DNA of 64,000 bases from Osmia lignaria lignaria (taxonomy: Eukaryota; Arthropoda; Insecta; Hymenoptera; Megachilidae), in the NCBI RefSeq assembly GCF_051020975.1, contig NC_135045.1, forward strand, positions 6,140,501 to 6,204,500, read 5' to 3'. The notes under the pieces were generated by a model. That model did no database searches, was not told the origin of the DNA, and worked only from the letters and a program-made list of their open reading frames with translations. Below are positions 38,926-52,800 of this stretch, in pieces. The position numbers and the translations under genes were made by a program. Position 1 is the first letter of the stretch. Every line of letters begins with the position of its first letter.

Positions 38926-41900
38926 TTAATTTATGAATTTCTAATAGGTCACGAATTAGCAAACATTGAAAGAATGATGCGCATTTATTTCATACCAAAT
39001 AAACAAAATCGTATTAATTCGTAGAAAAGGAGGAAAATGAGAACAGTTTCCAATGATGGCTCCATGGTAGGCAAAAAATCAGTTCCAAGGCCTTTCAGAA
39101 TTCTGGTCGTAGGCAAGATCTAATCGTTCCTCGTAGTCTACACCCTCGCAGTCGGTCGTGGTCGTAGACAATTTGGAACAGCCTGTACCAACAGTCTAAT
39201 GAACAGTTGGTTCCTATTGGTAGAAGGCGCCTGTGCGTTTAGGTTTCGTTATGTTACGGTAGCGCAGCTGGCATTGCCCCCGGATGGCCTCTTCCCCTCT
39301 TCCCTCTTCTTCTTTTACCCCCCTTTTTCGAAACGATCCCCGTGCCCCTTCCTCTATTTCTCTAGCGGCTCTCTAGCATGTTGGCCTAGAAAAACTATTC
39401 CACCAGCAATAAATCCTTGGCCCTTTGCGTGTACGAATAATCGGCTGAATTACGACCTCTACCTCGATTATACGCGTTTTCCGTCCAAAAATCCGTATCT
39501 AGTCGTGTCGTTTCGCTTTTCTTCTCGTTCTTTCGAGTACATGCCCGCGGGAACTAGGGAATTACATTTCTGACTGGCGAGAAACGAGCGTTCCGCGGAA
39601 TAAGATTTATACGAAGGCCGGGAGATTGGGGAAAGGCCCGACTCGACCCGCTGTAATTCCTACCGAATGATTAGTCGCGAGGGCAACGCTCGCACCTAGT
39701 TTTCGAGGACATCTTTGATGGAACCGGATGAAAAATTTCACCCAGAATCAGAAACCTTGCAAAATATCGCCATCGAAAGGCTTGAATCATCCTCTATTCT
39801 TCGATTTACGGGACGATGGTGTACTGTTCCGTAAGATAAACTGAACCTTATCATTTTTTATCTGTAAAATCCCTAACATTCTTTGGTGGCAATTAATTTA
39901 TATCAGTTATAGGAATATGGGACAACATAATATCGAAAATTTTATTTAGAGAAACGAGACCAAGTGTTCTAATGTGATAGATGATATTCGTACAGTCATT
40001 CAAGAAAGTTTTCGTTACTCTATGATAAAGCCATTTTGATTAATATAAACAAAAATTTTGGTATAATTTATTACTACCAATGTAAGGTAGCAAATTGAAA
40101 GTTTGAAATTTGAAATTTAAAAATGAACTATTCTTATTTTATCAATTAGCAATATGTTACTTATTTTACAACAAAATATATTATTCTATAGAAATACTTT
40201 AACTCATTAGAAAAGAGAAATTGTGTATCTCAGATATCTTTATTTCCAACTAAATTTACGACAGGATTTTGAAATAATGGTCATAGTACTTCTCGGAAGG
40301 ACGTCAAAATCTCCTTATCTGTCTTTGGGTCCGTTCTACCGTAATCTTTCATAGTTTGATTGACGGTCAGGAAAATTTGTCCGCCGAAAAGGAACAAAGA
40401 GTATATTATACTTGCGCTTTTCAGCCTACGTCCCTTCGATTTCTGTTTTCTTACTGATTTCCTTGGCCCTAAAGGTAGGCTAGCTTTTAGTTAGCCGCTA
40501 GGTAGGCTACTTTATCACCGTTCCAGCAATGGCAGCTGCAACCGTTACGAATACCGTGGTAACGAGCGCATCCAAAGGATCGAGGAATCCATTATCCCAG
40601 CGTGAAATCGCGAGGAAAAAGATCACGGATAGAAACGGCGATAACAATATTCAAGGATTCCCCTAAATTCCCTTTCTAATTTTTTCTTCCTTTTTAATGT
40701 TGTTGGTATTTTGTTTGGACAATAGATAATTTGCTTTTGAAATTAAAAAACTTACAAGCAAAAGTTAGGTAAAAAATTTGTCCCTTTACCTCTCGCCATA
40801 AATCGCAGGTAAAAGGATTTTTTTTTTTCTTTTCTTTTCGTCAACAGTTTACGAGCGGGAAACGAAAATGTTTATTACCGTAATACAATTCATTTACATA
40901 GCTTATTGCGCCCCGTATCGTTGGACTGTTCCAACGGCTAGCTAGTTCCTAAGATTAGCATGCGTTTATCCGAGCAGATGGAGAATAGGATAGGATAGTA
41001 ATGATGTCTCTTGTGGTTACACCGCGTTAAAATAGGACAATCGGTTGATGGGTCGGAATTAGGATTCTAACGGTCACCGAAAAGATGTTACTCCTTTCCC
41101 AGGACGTTTTTACCGCGGTATAACGAGCAAGAAAAGGTGCAACGCGTTCGAGGTCGAAACTATAATTTTCTACAATTTCGTACCACGATCGTAACGTTTA
41201 TGGTGTCATTTGCATCCATCGTGTATATTAATAGATATACGATAGAAATTCCTTTGTGGACACCAATTATTTAACACTTTCATTTTAACGTTCTTTCCAT
41301 AATAGTCGTAAATTTGTAACGTTATCTAAATATAATTTGTATTCTAGGTAATATGTTTCGATACTGTTGAGGGGTAGCTTGACGGGGATTCATTCAAATG
41401 CATAATATGTCCTTTATATTAATAGTCGGCTTTTCGGGAAACATATTTACGTCGTTCGGATTGAAAGGATTCAGAGAAATAACGATCTTTTCAGTGCTTA
41501 CATAAGATAAGCAACGCTTCAGGTGAGCAATTATTTAGTGAAAATATCGGAATCGGTTAACTCTTTGAGGTTCGTGTGTATCTCTCAGGCAGAAGCTTAA
41601 TTAGGTAAAAAGCTAATTCATTCCCGAACGATGGAGCCGAATCAATCGTGACTCAGACCTATGAAACGTATTCAACGGAACTTTGATTTAATTTAGGCGC
41701 AGAAATTTTTAACCACTTAAGATTCCAATAAAAAGCAAGAAACTGGAAAAGAAAATTATTTTTTTTTAAATTTAAATTAAGGCTGTCTTCGCAGATCATC
41801 GTTCAAATATTAATAACTAAAGTTTAATCAACTAAAAAATGTCTGTTAACTCAAGGATTAAATATTTGTGAATTTCGAAAGATCTGCAAAAATGAAAAAT

Positions 41901-42053
41901 CTTAAGAAAGTTCCTCGTCCTAAGCGTTCGCTTGTCTTGGTTATGAATAAATTAGACCCATTGACAAACTAAATTTATCTAGTGACTAAATGGACCGCAA
42001 AAGATTAAAAATGGCGTGTATCACAAACACAAGGATCGTACCGTATAGCTGAT

Positions 42054-42082
42054 GTACACGTGTACCTATTGTAGGTACACGT
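42054..42082. repeat. CACGTG-centred palindrome and 11-bp hairpin
   Basis: GTACACGTGTAC (42,054-42,065) is a perfect 12-bp palindrome with an E-box core. It overlaps an inverted repeat with arms ACGTGTACCTA and TAGGTACACGT separated by TTG (42,058-42,082). The E-box core is the type bound by CLOCK/CYCLE, MYC or MITF-class bHLH dimers; that any of them binds here is inference. Confidence 0.75.
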
Positions 42083-44193
42083 ACGTGCACATATGGTGGC
42101 TAAAGGGGCAGGTTCGCGCACCAACCTTCGCAAAAGGGCCCAGCGTATAAATGGCGGCTGAAAATTCGCAAACTGGCGAACTTCATGCAGATGCAATTTG
42201 AATAGTTTTGACTGACCAACCTTAGAGTAGAATAATTTTAGTGTGGAATATAGAAAAAATCATTTTATCTTGAAATTCATCCTAATTAGTTCCCAAAACT
42301 CTATTCAAAATTCATTCTAATTAGCTTCAGCTTACATGGATGATTTGGTGAACATAGAAAACCTAATCCGATTTTGATGACATAAAAGTATTACAAAATA
42401 ATATATATGCTACATAGTTTTAAAGCAAGTTTAGTGAAAAAGCTTGTGTAAACGTTTTATTAATTAATTTAATAAAGAATGATTGGTTGCCTATTAAAAC
42501 AGACTGCGTATTGAACTGAAATTAATGCAATATTTCTTCATGAATTTTAATTAATCAATGAAGCCTATTTACATAGGTATCACTTGAGTTAATGAATTTT
42601 TTTCACGAGAAATCAGAAAGGTACATTTTTACCTTGAATAGTTATATACATACAGGTAAAAGATAGGTGAGAGATAGAGTTTTCTTTTTACCGTCTTGTG
42701 AATGGTACGCACTTTCATTCTGCTTTCTCAGACTTCCTAGATATTGATTTCCTGCATGGCTCTTAGGCACATGAATCAATTACTAATTATTTTTATATGA
42801 AATGAGTCGTATTGTTTTTTGTGCTTCGAAGAAAAGAATTGCGACGGCTTACGGTAAAGCTATGACACGAGGTGAATTTCCTCTTTCCCAGTATTTTTTG
42901 TTACTCATATCTTGTAATATTTATTGTTTATAAGCCATCTTTAATTCTTTTTTGTAATTCATTTTCCGAGTAATCTTTACAGTTGGTATTATGTATTCGT
43001 GATTGTGACGTTTTACTTTATACGCCATTATTCTGTATCTTATGAAATATTAATTACAATTTACAAATGTATAATTTTCAGCGTACATACATAATCTATT
43101 AGTAACCGGTTGTTAGGTAGGTATGAAAAAGAATTTTAAAATTGAAAGAGTCGAACGTTCCACAAAATGAACTGAGAAATTCAGTAGTTGAGGAGTATTT
43201 TCATTAATAAAAATTACTTTTAAGACAGTATAATCATGGAAAATATAATGTGCGGAAATCTATCAAAAACTTGTTAGGGTAGAATATGTTTGAATGTGAG
43301 CAGTCTAATATTACGCAATAAGATAATGAGAATATATTCTCTTTATTTATTTTTATATACCATAGTGTCACTTACTCAGAACATTTCATATTTTTATTTT
43401 TCATATTTCGAAGTATAAAAATGAGTTAAAAACAAAAGGAACAATATTAGATAGTTTTAGCTATGATTAATTTTATTTTAAATTCTAAATTTTACTAACA
43501 TTCAAGAAATTTGTCTTGCTAACGGAACCCATAGTTGAAATATGACCTGAGCCCATTCTTCCAACAAACAGTTTGGGCTTTTCCAATGGTCAGAATGGTC
43601 ATATTCGGAAATGTTCATATCGTTTCTCCTTGTCACAGTAATATTTCTCTAAAAACCTTCTAACGTTGTATTTTGTACAGTTGAACCACTAAATTAACAC
43701 GATTACTTTTAACAAAGTTAGCTCAAAATGATTTTTAATTTTCAATTGTATTAGTGAACAAAGAAGAGTATTATTAATTTAAAAATTGTACGTATAAACT
43801 TATGAATTTTATCATCAATTTACAATCTCCGCTAGGTAATAAAAGAATTAATTTTGGCAATTTTGCGTTCAGTATTTCTTCTTGGAAATTTATTTAGAAT
43901 TATTTCAAATACGTTTACAAATCCTCTTTGTTGTGCACTCTTTCTGAATATTTTTCCGTTGTTCATTTCAAAATTTTTCAATTGGATTGAAATCCGATAA
44001 CTTCTTTGGATCAGATACCGTCGAATGCCAACTTGAAACTGAGCATATTGTCAATAAATATTGAACGTATGAGATAAATGCAGTAAGTTCACGTACACTC
44101 TCCATCTTTAGAGCTTTCATTCGGAAGTGGTTGCACAAAGAGAGGGGAAGTGGCTTGCAGTTACATTATCCCTCCCCTTTTGTTACCTGAAAT

Positions 44194-44340
44194 GTGCATG
44201 GGTGCAACGATGCATTGTATGCAGCTCATCGTGTCGAGGGGAGCCAACAAGAGTATCTTCTCTTTTGGAGGGGGTACACCCAGTAGTGGGGTGATGCATT
44301 TAGGTGGGGGGTAATGCACTTTGCACACTTTAGAACTGCA
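44194..44340. promoter_or_regulatory. TGCA-word island, intergenic copy 1
   Basis: Eight TGCA words occur in 147 bp, including TGCATTGTATG (44,211-44,221), also present at 16,080-16,090, and AATGCACTTT (44,313-44,322). The block is GC-richer than its surroundings and has runs of G. No coding frame is supported. Confidence 0.4.
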
Positions 44341-45017
44341 GCTCTCTCGACTGGCGTCGACATTCGTACGGTATTTTTGTACCCGAGTCACAAACAACCT
44401 TTCGAGACAGTTTCTTTTTCTTTTTCTTTTAAATTCGTTCTTTTCTGTGGACGGCGTGAGGACTCATGGGGAAGATATTTGTTTCTCCTTAAGTTGAATG
44501 TATTTTTGTAAGATGGATGTTTCGTCTATGTAGCTTCTCGTTTCCGGTCTTATTTCCATGCACTGTTAATGGAATTTACAAAAAGCGTATATTCTTAGAG
44601 TGAAATTCAGGCCTTTTGAAATATTTTTTACTGGATATTGTTGAACTAAATAAATTTCCGAAGGCTTAGAAATTATAATATTTCATGATTTTTTTAGGTA
44701 AATGGTAGACGATGGAGTGCAGAAATAATTTGAAATATTATTTTAAACAGATCTTTCTATTTCATAAATTGTTCAAGTAAAATTCAGAATAATTGAAGTG
44801 AACTGATTGCTAGAATAATTTTATGTTATTTAATATGTGATTTGATAAAAATTAATTCCACTTTGGAAATTCTGCAAGATTGTGTAAGTATATCACGGGA
44901 TTGGTAAAAATTAGAATAAATGTTTTACATTTCTGTCGAAAAGTGCATTTCCCCATTTTTCATTCACGAATTCGAGATGTAATTTTGAGGCCGAGTTTAA
45001 GCCATTCCTACTTCTGA

Positions 45018-45322
45018 TGCAGTTGATATTCGCGCAGAATTTATTTAACACCGCGTACACATTTTTCAATTTCCTTGATAAAAAGGAACGTGCTTTTGAT
45101 CGCGGACTTCATTACGAATCCGTAGCACACGTCTATTGGTGGATCCGTTTGATGGTGGGGCAATGGCAATGCACATTTACGCATGCCGCACGCGAAGTCT
45201 TGCATCGTGCAACGCATATTTGACGCCGTGTGGGAGTGAAACTGCACGATGGTGGGATACCACATGCGGCGTTACGCGGTAAGAGGGGTAATGCACTTTA
45301 CCAGCGATGCAGCAGAAGTGCA
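45018..45322. promoter_or_regulatory. TGCA-word island, intergenic copy 2
   Basis: Eight TGCA words occur in about 305 bp, with AATGCACTTT again at 45,290-45,299 and GTGCAACG-type words at 45,207-45,214 and 45,318-45,325. A reversed copy of the 10-mer lies nearby at 44,940-44,949. Likely the same kind of element as the islands at 15.0-16.1 and 44.2 kb. Confidence 0.4.
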
Positions 45323-45954
45323 ACGGACATTGGTACGCTATCAATTTCCGGATGTTTTACGTTGTTTCTTCCGTATAACTTCAATTTCATTTGGTACATT
45401 TGTACAAGTACCTTTATTATTTCATATAAATAGACATAGCAAAAAATATTTTTGATATATGTAATTTTGTTTGTGTTAGGTTGATTCTAAAACCTCTTTT
45501 AAGATCTTCTTTGTGTTGTATATTACAGAAAATCTACCATAATTTTCTCAGTGATCTTTTCTTCAGTATGAAATTACAAAAATCATTAACTGCCTACAAT
45601 ATCACGCTTAAATCTGAAGGTCCCTTCAATATCCCGAATTTTCGCTGCTTCAGCAGGGTAGCATGGACAAGCTCCTCCTCTTTAACAGAAACCTAAGAAG
45701 TCAGGTAAACCTGTAGCTGGAAATTTGTCGAAACAAAGACTCGGAAGGGCGTGATGGTTCATTGTTCTTTGGCCGTGTCTCGAACAATCGTCGTGTCAGG
45801 GTATTCTCGTATCGGTAAAACGATGGTACGTCGCCTAAGCTGTGCCGTTGTCCTCCTTGCAGCTCGTAAATTTAGCAAAAGAAAAGTTGTTCCGGGTATC
45901 TGGCTAGGAGGCCTGGCCGCGACCGATCAGGTCCGTTGCTCGTCGATGTTTCGA

Positions 45955-46345
45955 CCCGGGAAGGGATGGCAGCACCGTGAAACTTTTAGAGGGGTGAAGT
46001 TGGAAAGCGTCGAAGAGGAGAGATGTCGGGCGTAAAAATAGAAAGGGATGATGGTAGAGGTGGAAACGGGTGAAGAAAAGAGAGAAAAGCTGCTTGCAAA
46101 CGGAGAAGGATAGTTTCCGATGATGGCCAGGAGGATAGAGGGGGGAAGGGTGAAAGGGATGAAGAGAAAGTACGTGACGGAAAGGGAAAGCAGCGGTTAG
46201 AAAGGGTGAGGAAGAAAAACCCATGCACGTATTGACAAGAGAGGGAAGATTGCGCGAAGGGAATGGAAAAGGGACAGAACAGGAAAGGAAGGGGAATTTA
46301 AGGGAGAAGGTTAGCGGTCGGAAGGGTATAGGCTTTGCAGCAGGC
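45955..46345. repeat. Long polypurine tract (plus strand)
   Basis: About 390 bp dominated by G and A on the plus strand with many GGGAA/GAAAGG words. The overlapping open frames in several phases are composition artefacts. Such tracts can form triplex DNA or bind GAGA-type factors. Confidence 0.6.
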
Positions 46346-46543
46346 AAGGGTGAGTCACCCTGTATTAACGAGCGGCTACGCCCATTCGAAAGATGGCTGT
46401 TTCCCGATTGACCAATTAGATTTTGCGACGAGTCCCGTGCCGAAAAAGCGCGGCAAACCTGACCTTTTCGACCACCCTGTCGCGAGAGCTACGCTGGAGG
46501 GATGCTTTTATTTATGTCTCCTTTTTCCTTTCCCCCTCTTATC

Positions 46544-46577
46544 TCTCCTCTCCTCTCCTCTCCTCTCCTCTCCTCTC
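46544..46577. repeat. (TCTCC)n pentanucleotide microsatellite
   Basis: Nearly seven uninterrupted TCTCC units, pyrimidine-rich on the plus strand and directly following the purine tract to its left. Confidence 0.9.
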
Positions 46578-49500
46578 GGCACTACGTCACGAAAAAAATT
46601 TTCCCCTCTGCAGCCATCCCTCTGCGCCCTTAGAATTTCTCTCCCTTTCTTTTTACGCCACGAACATTCAAGGTGGAAAATGATGATTCGCTTCCGGTAA
46701 CGCGCATCTAATAACGAGCCTCGAGAACCTTCGCGGACACGTTTCGCTCTAACTTAAGAATATTGCTGCGCAATATGTTTCTAACTTTCCATCTTCCTTG
46801 TGTGAATTATTACGACTTTCCATCGTTCATTCGTTTTTATAAATCATGATGTCATTCCGTATCTAATTGAAGGACTAGTTACTTTATTTATTCTTATTTT
46901 TACTGCGAGTTGCCGTAGATGATGATTCAGATCTTTCTGCGTTTTTTATCTCCTTTCACATCGATTTATCTTTGTAGAATACTAGGATATTGCATTCCTT
47001 TAATACGTCTTCATTTATTTATACGTAATAATAAAATTTAATGTAGATTTTTGTTTGGAGATTAAGGAAATGTAGAAGCTTTTAATTGAAGAAGTTACGT
47101 GAATTATTCTTAGGTATAAATAATTATGAATTTCCGTGAAGGATAATCAAGAGCTTTCATTTTTATATTCTTTTTCATAAATCTATTTTCATTTACTTAA
47201 AATTAATGCAGGTTTCTTTTGGAAATGTTATGAAAATGCAGAGATTTTAAAATGAGAGGATTAATTCGTTCTTAACCATTGTTTTACGAAGAGTTACAGG
47301 AAGGAAGTTAATGTCACGTATCATGTTGAATACCAAATAAGTTGCTGATATATTAAGTAAATATTTATGAGGAAAAGTAAGCGTGAGTAGATTGTTCCGG
47401 GTTTGTAAGTTTTGATTTCTTTTCAAGTACGGTTTTAACGCTGTCAAGAACACGCACATCCTGTGCAACATAATTAGTAGTTAATTAGGTCGTTGTCATT
47501 CTTAAAAGAACGTAAATACGCACGCTTAAACCTTCAAATGATTAATGAAAATTCATATTTGAAACCAGGCAAATCCCTGCTGTATAATTCTTTGTGTTTA
47601 GTTCACTATTTCTTTCTGCTTTTAAAAATAGACAAATTGTTAATTTAAGTTAAATCAATTTTGAGAGTACCGTTCATTCAGGAAAACGATGAAAATCTTT
47701 GCGTAAAATTAGATAAATTATTGCATTTTGAATATCTTAAAGCATTAAAATTAAAAATGTTTTGTTTATTATGTTATAGATGTTTCTTTTATTAAAGTAT
47801 TCATTAACGAATGCATGTAATTTAAGATCGCCAATTTTTGCATTTGATTGCATTTGATGATGATCGCCCGTCGTAGTTTGATGATGACTGATTATTTATT
47901 TTAAAATGCAATTTATTTAATTTAACAAGATTCTATCGATGGAAAGTTTCTTGTAAAACAGTCTAGCTAAACTAGACGAGCTATTCCTACGCCTATGGGT
48001 TCCTAGAAGCCGGCATGTTCAGGGCTCATTGGGCGTGTATAGACGCTGGTGCGTATCTGACCTAACAGCACTCTAGGGTGGTGTCGTAGATATATGTTGG
48101 TCTGGCATAGAATTTTTAAACCTCTTGCAGGCCAACCAGGAATTTTCTAACTAAAGTTTACTTTGCGCCAGGAAATTCTTAGGCCTGAAATTCCACGTAT
48201 ACCTGCAAGGGTCTGTTATGTCAGCGAGGAAAACTGCAACTGTGTAGACATAGACGATATTCTCTATTTTCAAATGTTTCTCGACTTCTTCCGAACAAAC
48301 ATTTCAATCTATATTTCAATATTTCATAAGTTTATCAGTCCAAATTAATAGCGTGATTCGGTATAAAGTTCAAAATACCTCCATTAAAAGAGACTCGACT
48401 TTATTATTTTTTAATTGTACTAGTATTTTACTTTAGTGTGATACCTATCTTTTGCAAGAAAAATTATGCACTTCGAGTGCCTAGGACATTTAAAATTAAT
48501 TTGATTAACACTTTGACTGTCATGTGATCTATATTGGGTATTGTGTGAATTTCAACTGGAGTCTATTATTCAATTTATAGGAGATGATCTTAGTTAATTA
48601 ATTAAACAAGCTATGTATCAAATAAATTATATTCTAAAATATTTTCAACTTTCATGGAGGTCCAAGTAACATAAAATTCATTTATCATGATGTTACACAA
48701 CATTTTTCTTTCTTTCTTTTTCCTAATGTTTAGACACAATTTAGACACCGTTTAAGGATTCCCAACATTTTTGTAACCATGCTTGATTTAAGTAAGCATC
48801 TATACGAACTATTGCATACGTAGAACATCCAAGTGTTATTCACCGGTCGGAAGGCTTCAACAAGTTAGTTTCCACCCGGAAGTGGTCTTCATAGATGAAG
48901 AAGAATTTCTTTCTTGTGGTATTGGTAAGGGGGTTGAATGGACGTGTGAGGCCCAGTTGAATGGCTAACGAGATCTTCTCTCGTTTCATAGGCATTAGGC
49001 ATTTCCTTGCATGTGTATGCTATCGTCCTTCCGCTAGAAACGCTCTAATACATGCATTCTTCTGCTCCTTCCAGGAGCGTATCCATGTTTCTCTTCAAAA
49101 TTAAAATGAATTCGCTTACAGTCTGAGAATATCTTCACACTTCTCAGACATGGTCATTAATTTAAGTCAAATTTTAACTCACTGTATTATGATACCACTC
49201 TAAACTTTTATTATTCTGAACCAACACTCTATGGGGGTGCAATGGATATTTTAGAGAACTTCTGGAATTTTATTTTAGACCGAAAATAAATAATTAGTTC
49301 TCATTTTCGTAACAATTTCTGTAAGATATATGCAAAATTAATTTATTTCATTGATCTTCCGCTTCAGCGAACGCAATGCCGAGAATCTTATACTCGCGCT
49401 TACGAAGAATTTTATTCTTTTTGAATATAATATAGAATTTTCACGATGGAAATTCTGAAGGATAGACGCGAATTTTCTGTCGAATGAGATACTTGGAAAG

Positions 49501-49864
49501 GAAAACTTGGCGTTCCTTTAGTTGAGTAAGGTAAGCGTTAACTGGACTGTCAACTACGAAAAGCACGTTGCCTTTCCGATCGTGCACGTGCATAGGATTC
49601 GAGGAAACGCGAACGTGAAGAAAGGGTGTTACAGTCCCTTCGTATAATTAGCGTACGGCCCTGGATACACACTTAGGCACACATATCTCAGGTAAAGAGC
49701 ACGCCGAAACACGGAATGGAGAAGGTTGCACGTGTTTCGTTCACCGGGAGAGGTTGGTACCCAGCTTCGCAAGGACAACGGCCCGGTTTCTATCGGATCT
49801 CGTAGACCTAGAGAAAGAGTCGAGGATTCAAAGAACGGTCGCCATTTGCAATCGAAAACAAAAA

Positions 49865-49885
49865 AGAGAGAGAGAGAGAGAGAGA
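49865..49885. repeat. (GA)n microsatellite
   Basis: About ten uninterrupted GA units, a potential GAGA-factor site. Confidence 0.85.
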
Positions 49886-52800
49886 TAAAGAACGGCGAAC
49901 AAACGGATTCGACTAAGGGGTGATTCCCTGTGCTCTCGGGGTCGTTACCCCCTTTCGGATTTGGGTCACCGCTCGAAGGGCGCTTTGATTCGGCATCGAT
50001 GAGAAAATTCATTTGACTAGACCAATAGAAGCTACTGGTTAGGCTTTCGTGGAACTTCTGTCGGATACGATGCCGTGAGAAAGAGTATTGAAAAGCGGCG
50101 ATGGTCGACCGATACCGCGCTCTCGTGAGAACATCATACTGAATTATTTACGGCATATGAATTATTTACGACATCGATGTTACATTTTTTGTCTTTTTCA
50201 TTTACAATTAGAATTAATCCGTAGGATTTTCAGCCTGTTCGGTAATTGAATTTCGGTAATTGAATGAACCACAGAACTTCGATAGCTACATGTAAAGGGG
50301 CTGCAAGCATCAAGGATGAAATCTTTCATTTTTTCAAATTTTCTACTATGTATTACCTATACATACTTGAAATATTATTATTTATTACATGGCAGTAATG
50401 GTCACACATTATTTACAAAGATGTATACGTTTGTAATTAGAATTAATTTATAATAGAATCTTAATTGTCGAGATTAGGTAAACATGAAATTTCCTAACGA
50501 TTTCAAAAATAAATGTAACATAAATTTTTAGAAATATTGCAATTAGTAATAGAATTTGATCGATTCGCGTAGAGTTTCAGTTGAATTCCAGAATCGTCTG
50601 AACGTTGTCGATTTTCATGGCGTCGTGCCTCCATGGAAAACTCATGGAACACATTAGGGCTTTTCGGGGGTCGTTCCCCTCTTTTCTCGTTCCTCGTGTT
50701 CTCAATATCGACCTCGCTTATATTTTCTCGACCCAATGCGAAGGGTCGTTGGCCCCCTCTCTTTTCGCTCCCGGAAATCGTGGCTCACGTCTCTCAAAAG
50801 CGGCCTCGAACAATGGATTTTATTTCCATTGCAGTTTGCGACCTCTTTTCATTTCTTTTTTCTATCTCGTTTCGCAGCAAACTTTGCTACGTTTAGCTGA
50901 TTTCGCTCGTGTCTCCTGCAAATGCAGCGTACGAAACTTGAATTGTGATTTTAGAAGTGTATTTAATTAGAATTATTGGAAGCGCCATATATTTTCCTTT
51001 ACCATCACTCTTTCTAAAATTAAGTATTGTAAAATTAAATACAAAATGCTAATTTTTGCAAAATATTTGCTGTCGTTCAAATTCAGGTTGTAAGAAAAAT
51101 TGCAACTCATGAAGTTTACTTGATGAAAAATTCAAAAATTCAAGTACCGTTGTAAAATTAATTATAAATACGAATTTTCATGAAAAATGTACTAACGTTT
51201 GTATTAAAAAGAAAAAGCAAGAACGATGCAATATCGGCGCCTAACAAGGCAGCGTCTCGCGTTCTTTTTTGTTTCATTTCTTCTTTCGTTTCAATAACAC
51301 GATTTCTTCTAATAAGCTCGTCGAAGGATAACTGGTATGATCAGTAAAAATTCCTCCAAAGTTTCGTCGAAAAGGGATCAAGAGGGTCTTCTACAATTTT
51401 ATCGGTTGCCATTGGCAACGCCTCGTGTTGCCTCTCTGAAGCTTCAGTTTCGGACCAACTCCTACGCGTTTGCTTCTTCAAAGCGTTAAAGAAAGGAGAA
51501 CGAATCGAGAATAAAGGATGAAAATGTGGACATTGTAGGACGAAGTTAAAGAGAAAGAATAACCCTCCTGTTGATAAGAGCGAATTTTCACACCCGGAAA
51601 AGAAGAGTCTTTCGCAATGCGAAATCTGAAAAGGACGCGAGATGAAGAACCTCGTTGCTTCTTTGTTTATCTTATTTATTTAAACGAGTAAAATAACTGT
51701 TTGGTATGCAATGATAAATTTAAACATATTTGGCATAAAATAATAAGCTACCAGTAAAAAAAAAAAAAATGGACGATGGATCCCTTAAAATTGTGTATGG
51801 TAGAGTGGATTTACAAATAGAAGTGGAGTTGTTTATTATTTATGACTTCTAATAGTGAACAAAATTGAGACTTGATCAATAAAATTTTTGGACTCTTATA
51901 AATTACCAAAAAATTATTTTTCATGATTTTATGAGGTTTTCTTGATTTGTTCGGTAATTTACAGTAATTTGCTATTTATTTCCTTATTGTGTCGCAATAA
52001 TTTTGGATGAATTGGATTTTGGAGGAGACCATTAGGTCATCATTTCGTAAAATTCTTTTACCAATAAATTAAACAGGTTTCTTTGTTATTTGATGAATAT
52101 AGTCATAAGAAAAAAGGGTTGCTAAGAGATGAATAGTATAATATAATAGCTTTTATATTTTTTTATGAATTTTGTAAGAATTTCGTAAGAAGTAGTACAC
52201 GAGTTTTAATTTTTACGAAAAATATTTAAATGATCAGGAAAGTTTCAACACAGTTTCAACAGTACGTTGCTCAAACCAGTCTGAATAATTGAAGGCTACG
52301 AGCTCTTAATTAACCTTCATTGTCGATGGAATCATGTTATTTCTTTGAATTGAAATGTAGGATATTCCTTGGAACCTTCTTTATTGTTGAACAAAGACTT
52401 TGAAGAATTTTCTGGGATCACAAATCACATTGTGTTTTATAAAAAAAATATTTCATGATGGAATAAATTCAGTCTATGAAAGGCATTTTCATTTATTAAT
52501 TTTTATCTCGAAAAACATGTAAGTGGTTTTTTCATTTTCCTATATCGGCGGTGAAAAATATTTAAAATAGTTTTAATTTTTTATTAAAATTTAATGAAAC
52601 AAAAGCAAACGTTCAAAATGATTTAAATTTATCAAAATTATTAAATTATTTATGTTTTAAACTTATATAGACTTATCATAATAACTAAAACGTATATTTG
52701 TTGTTGATTACAGAAGGAATTATTTGAACTTTATCTTCATACGTATTTCATAAGTTTACGCAATAGTGTTCTAAGTTAGAACCTCGTCTATTTTCATTTA

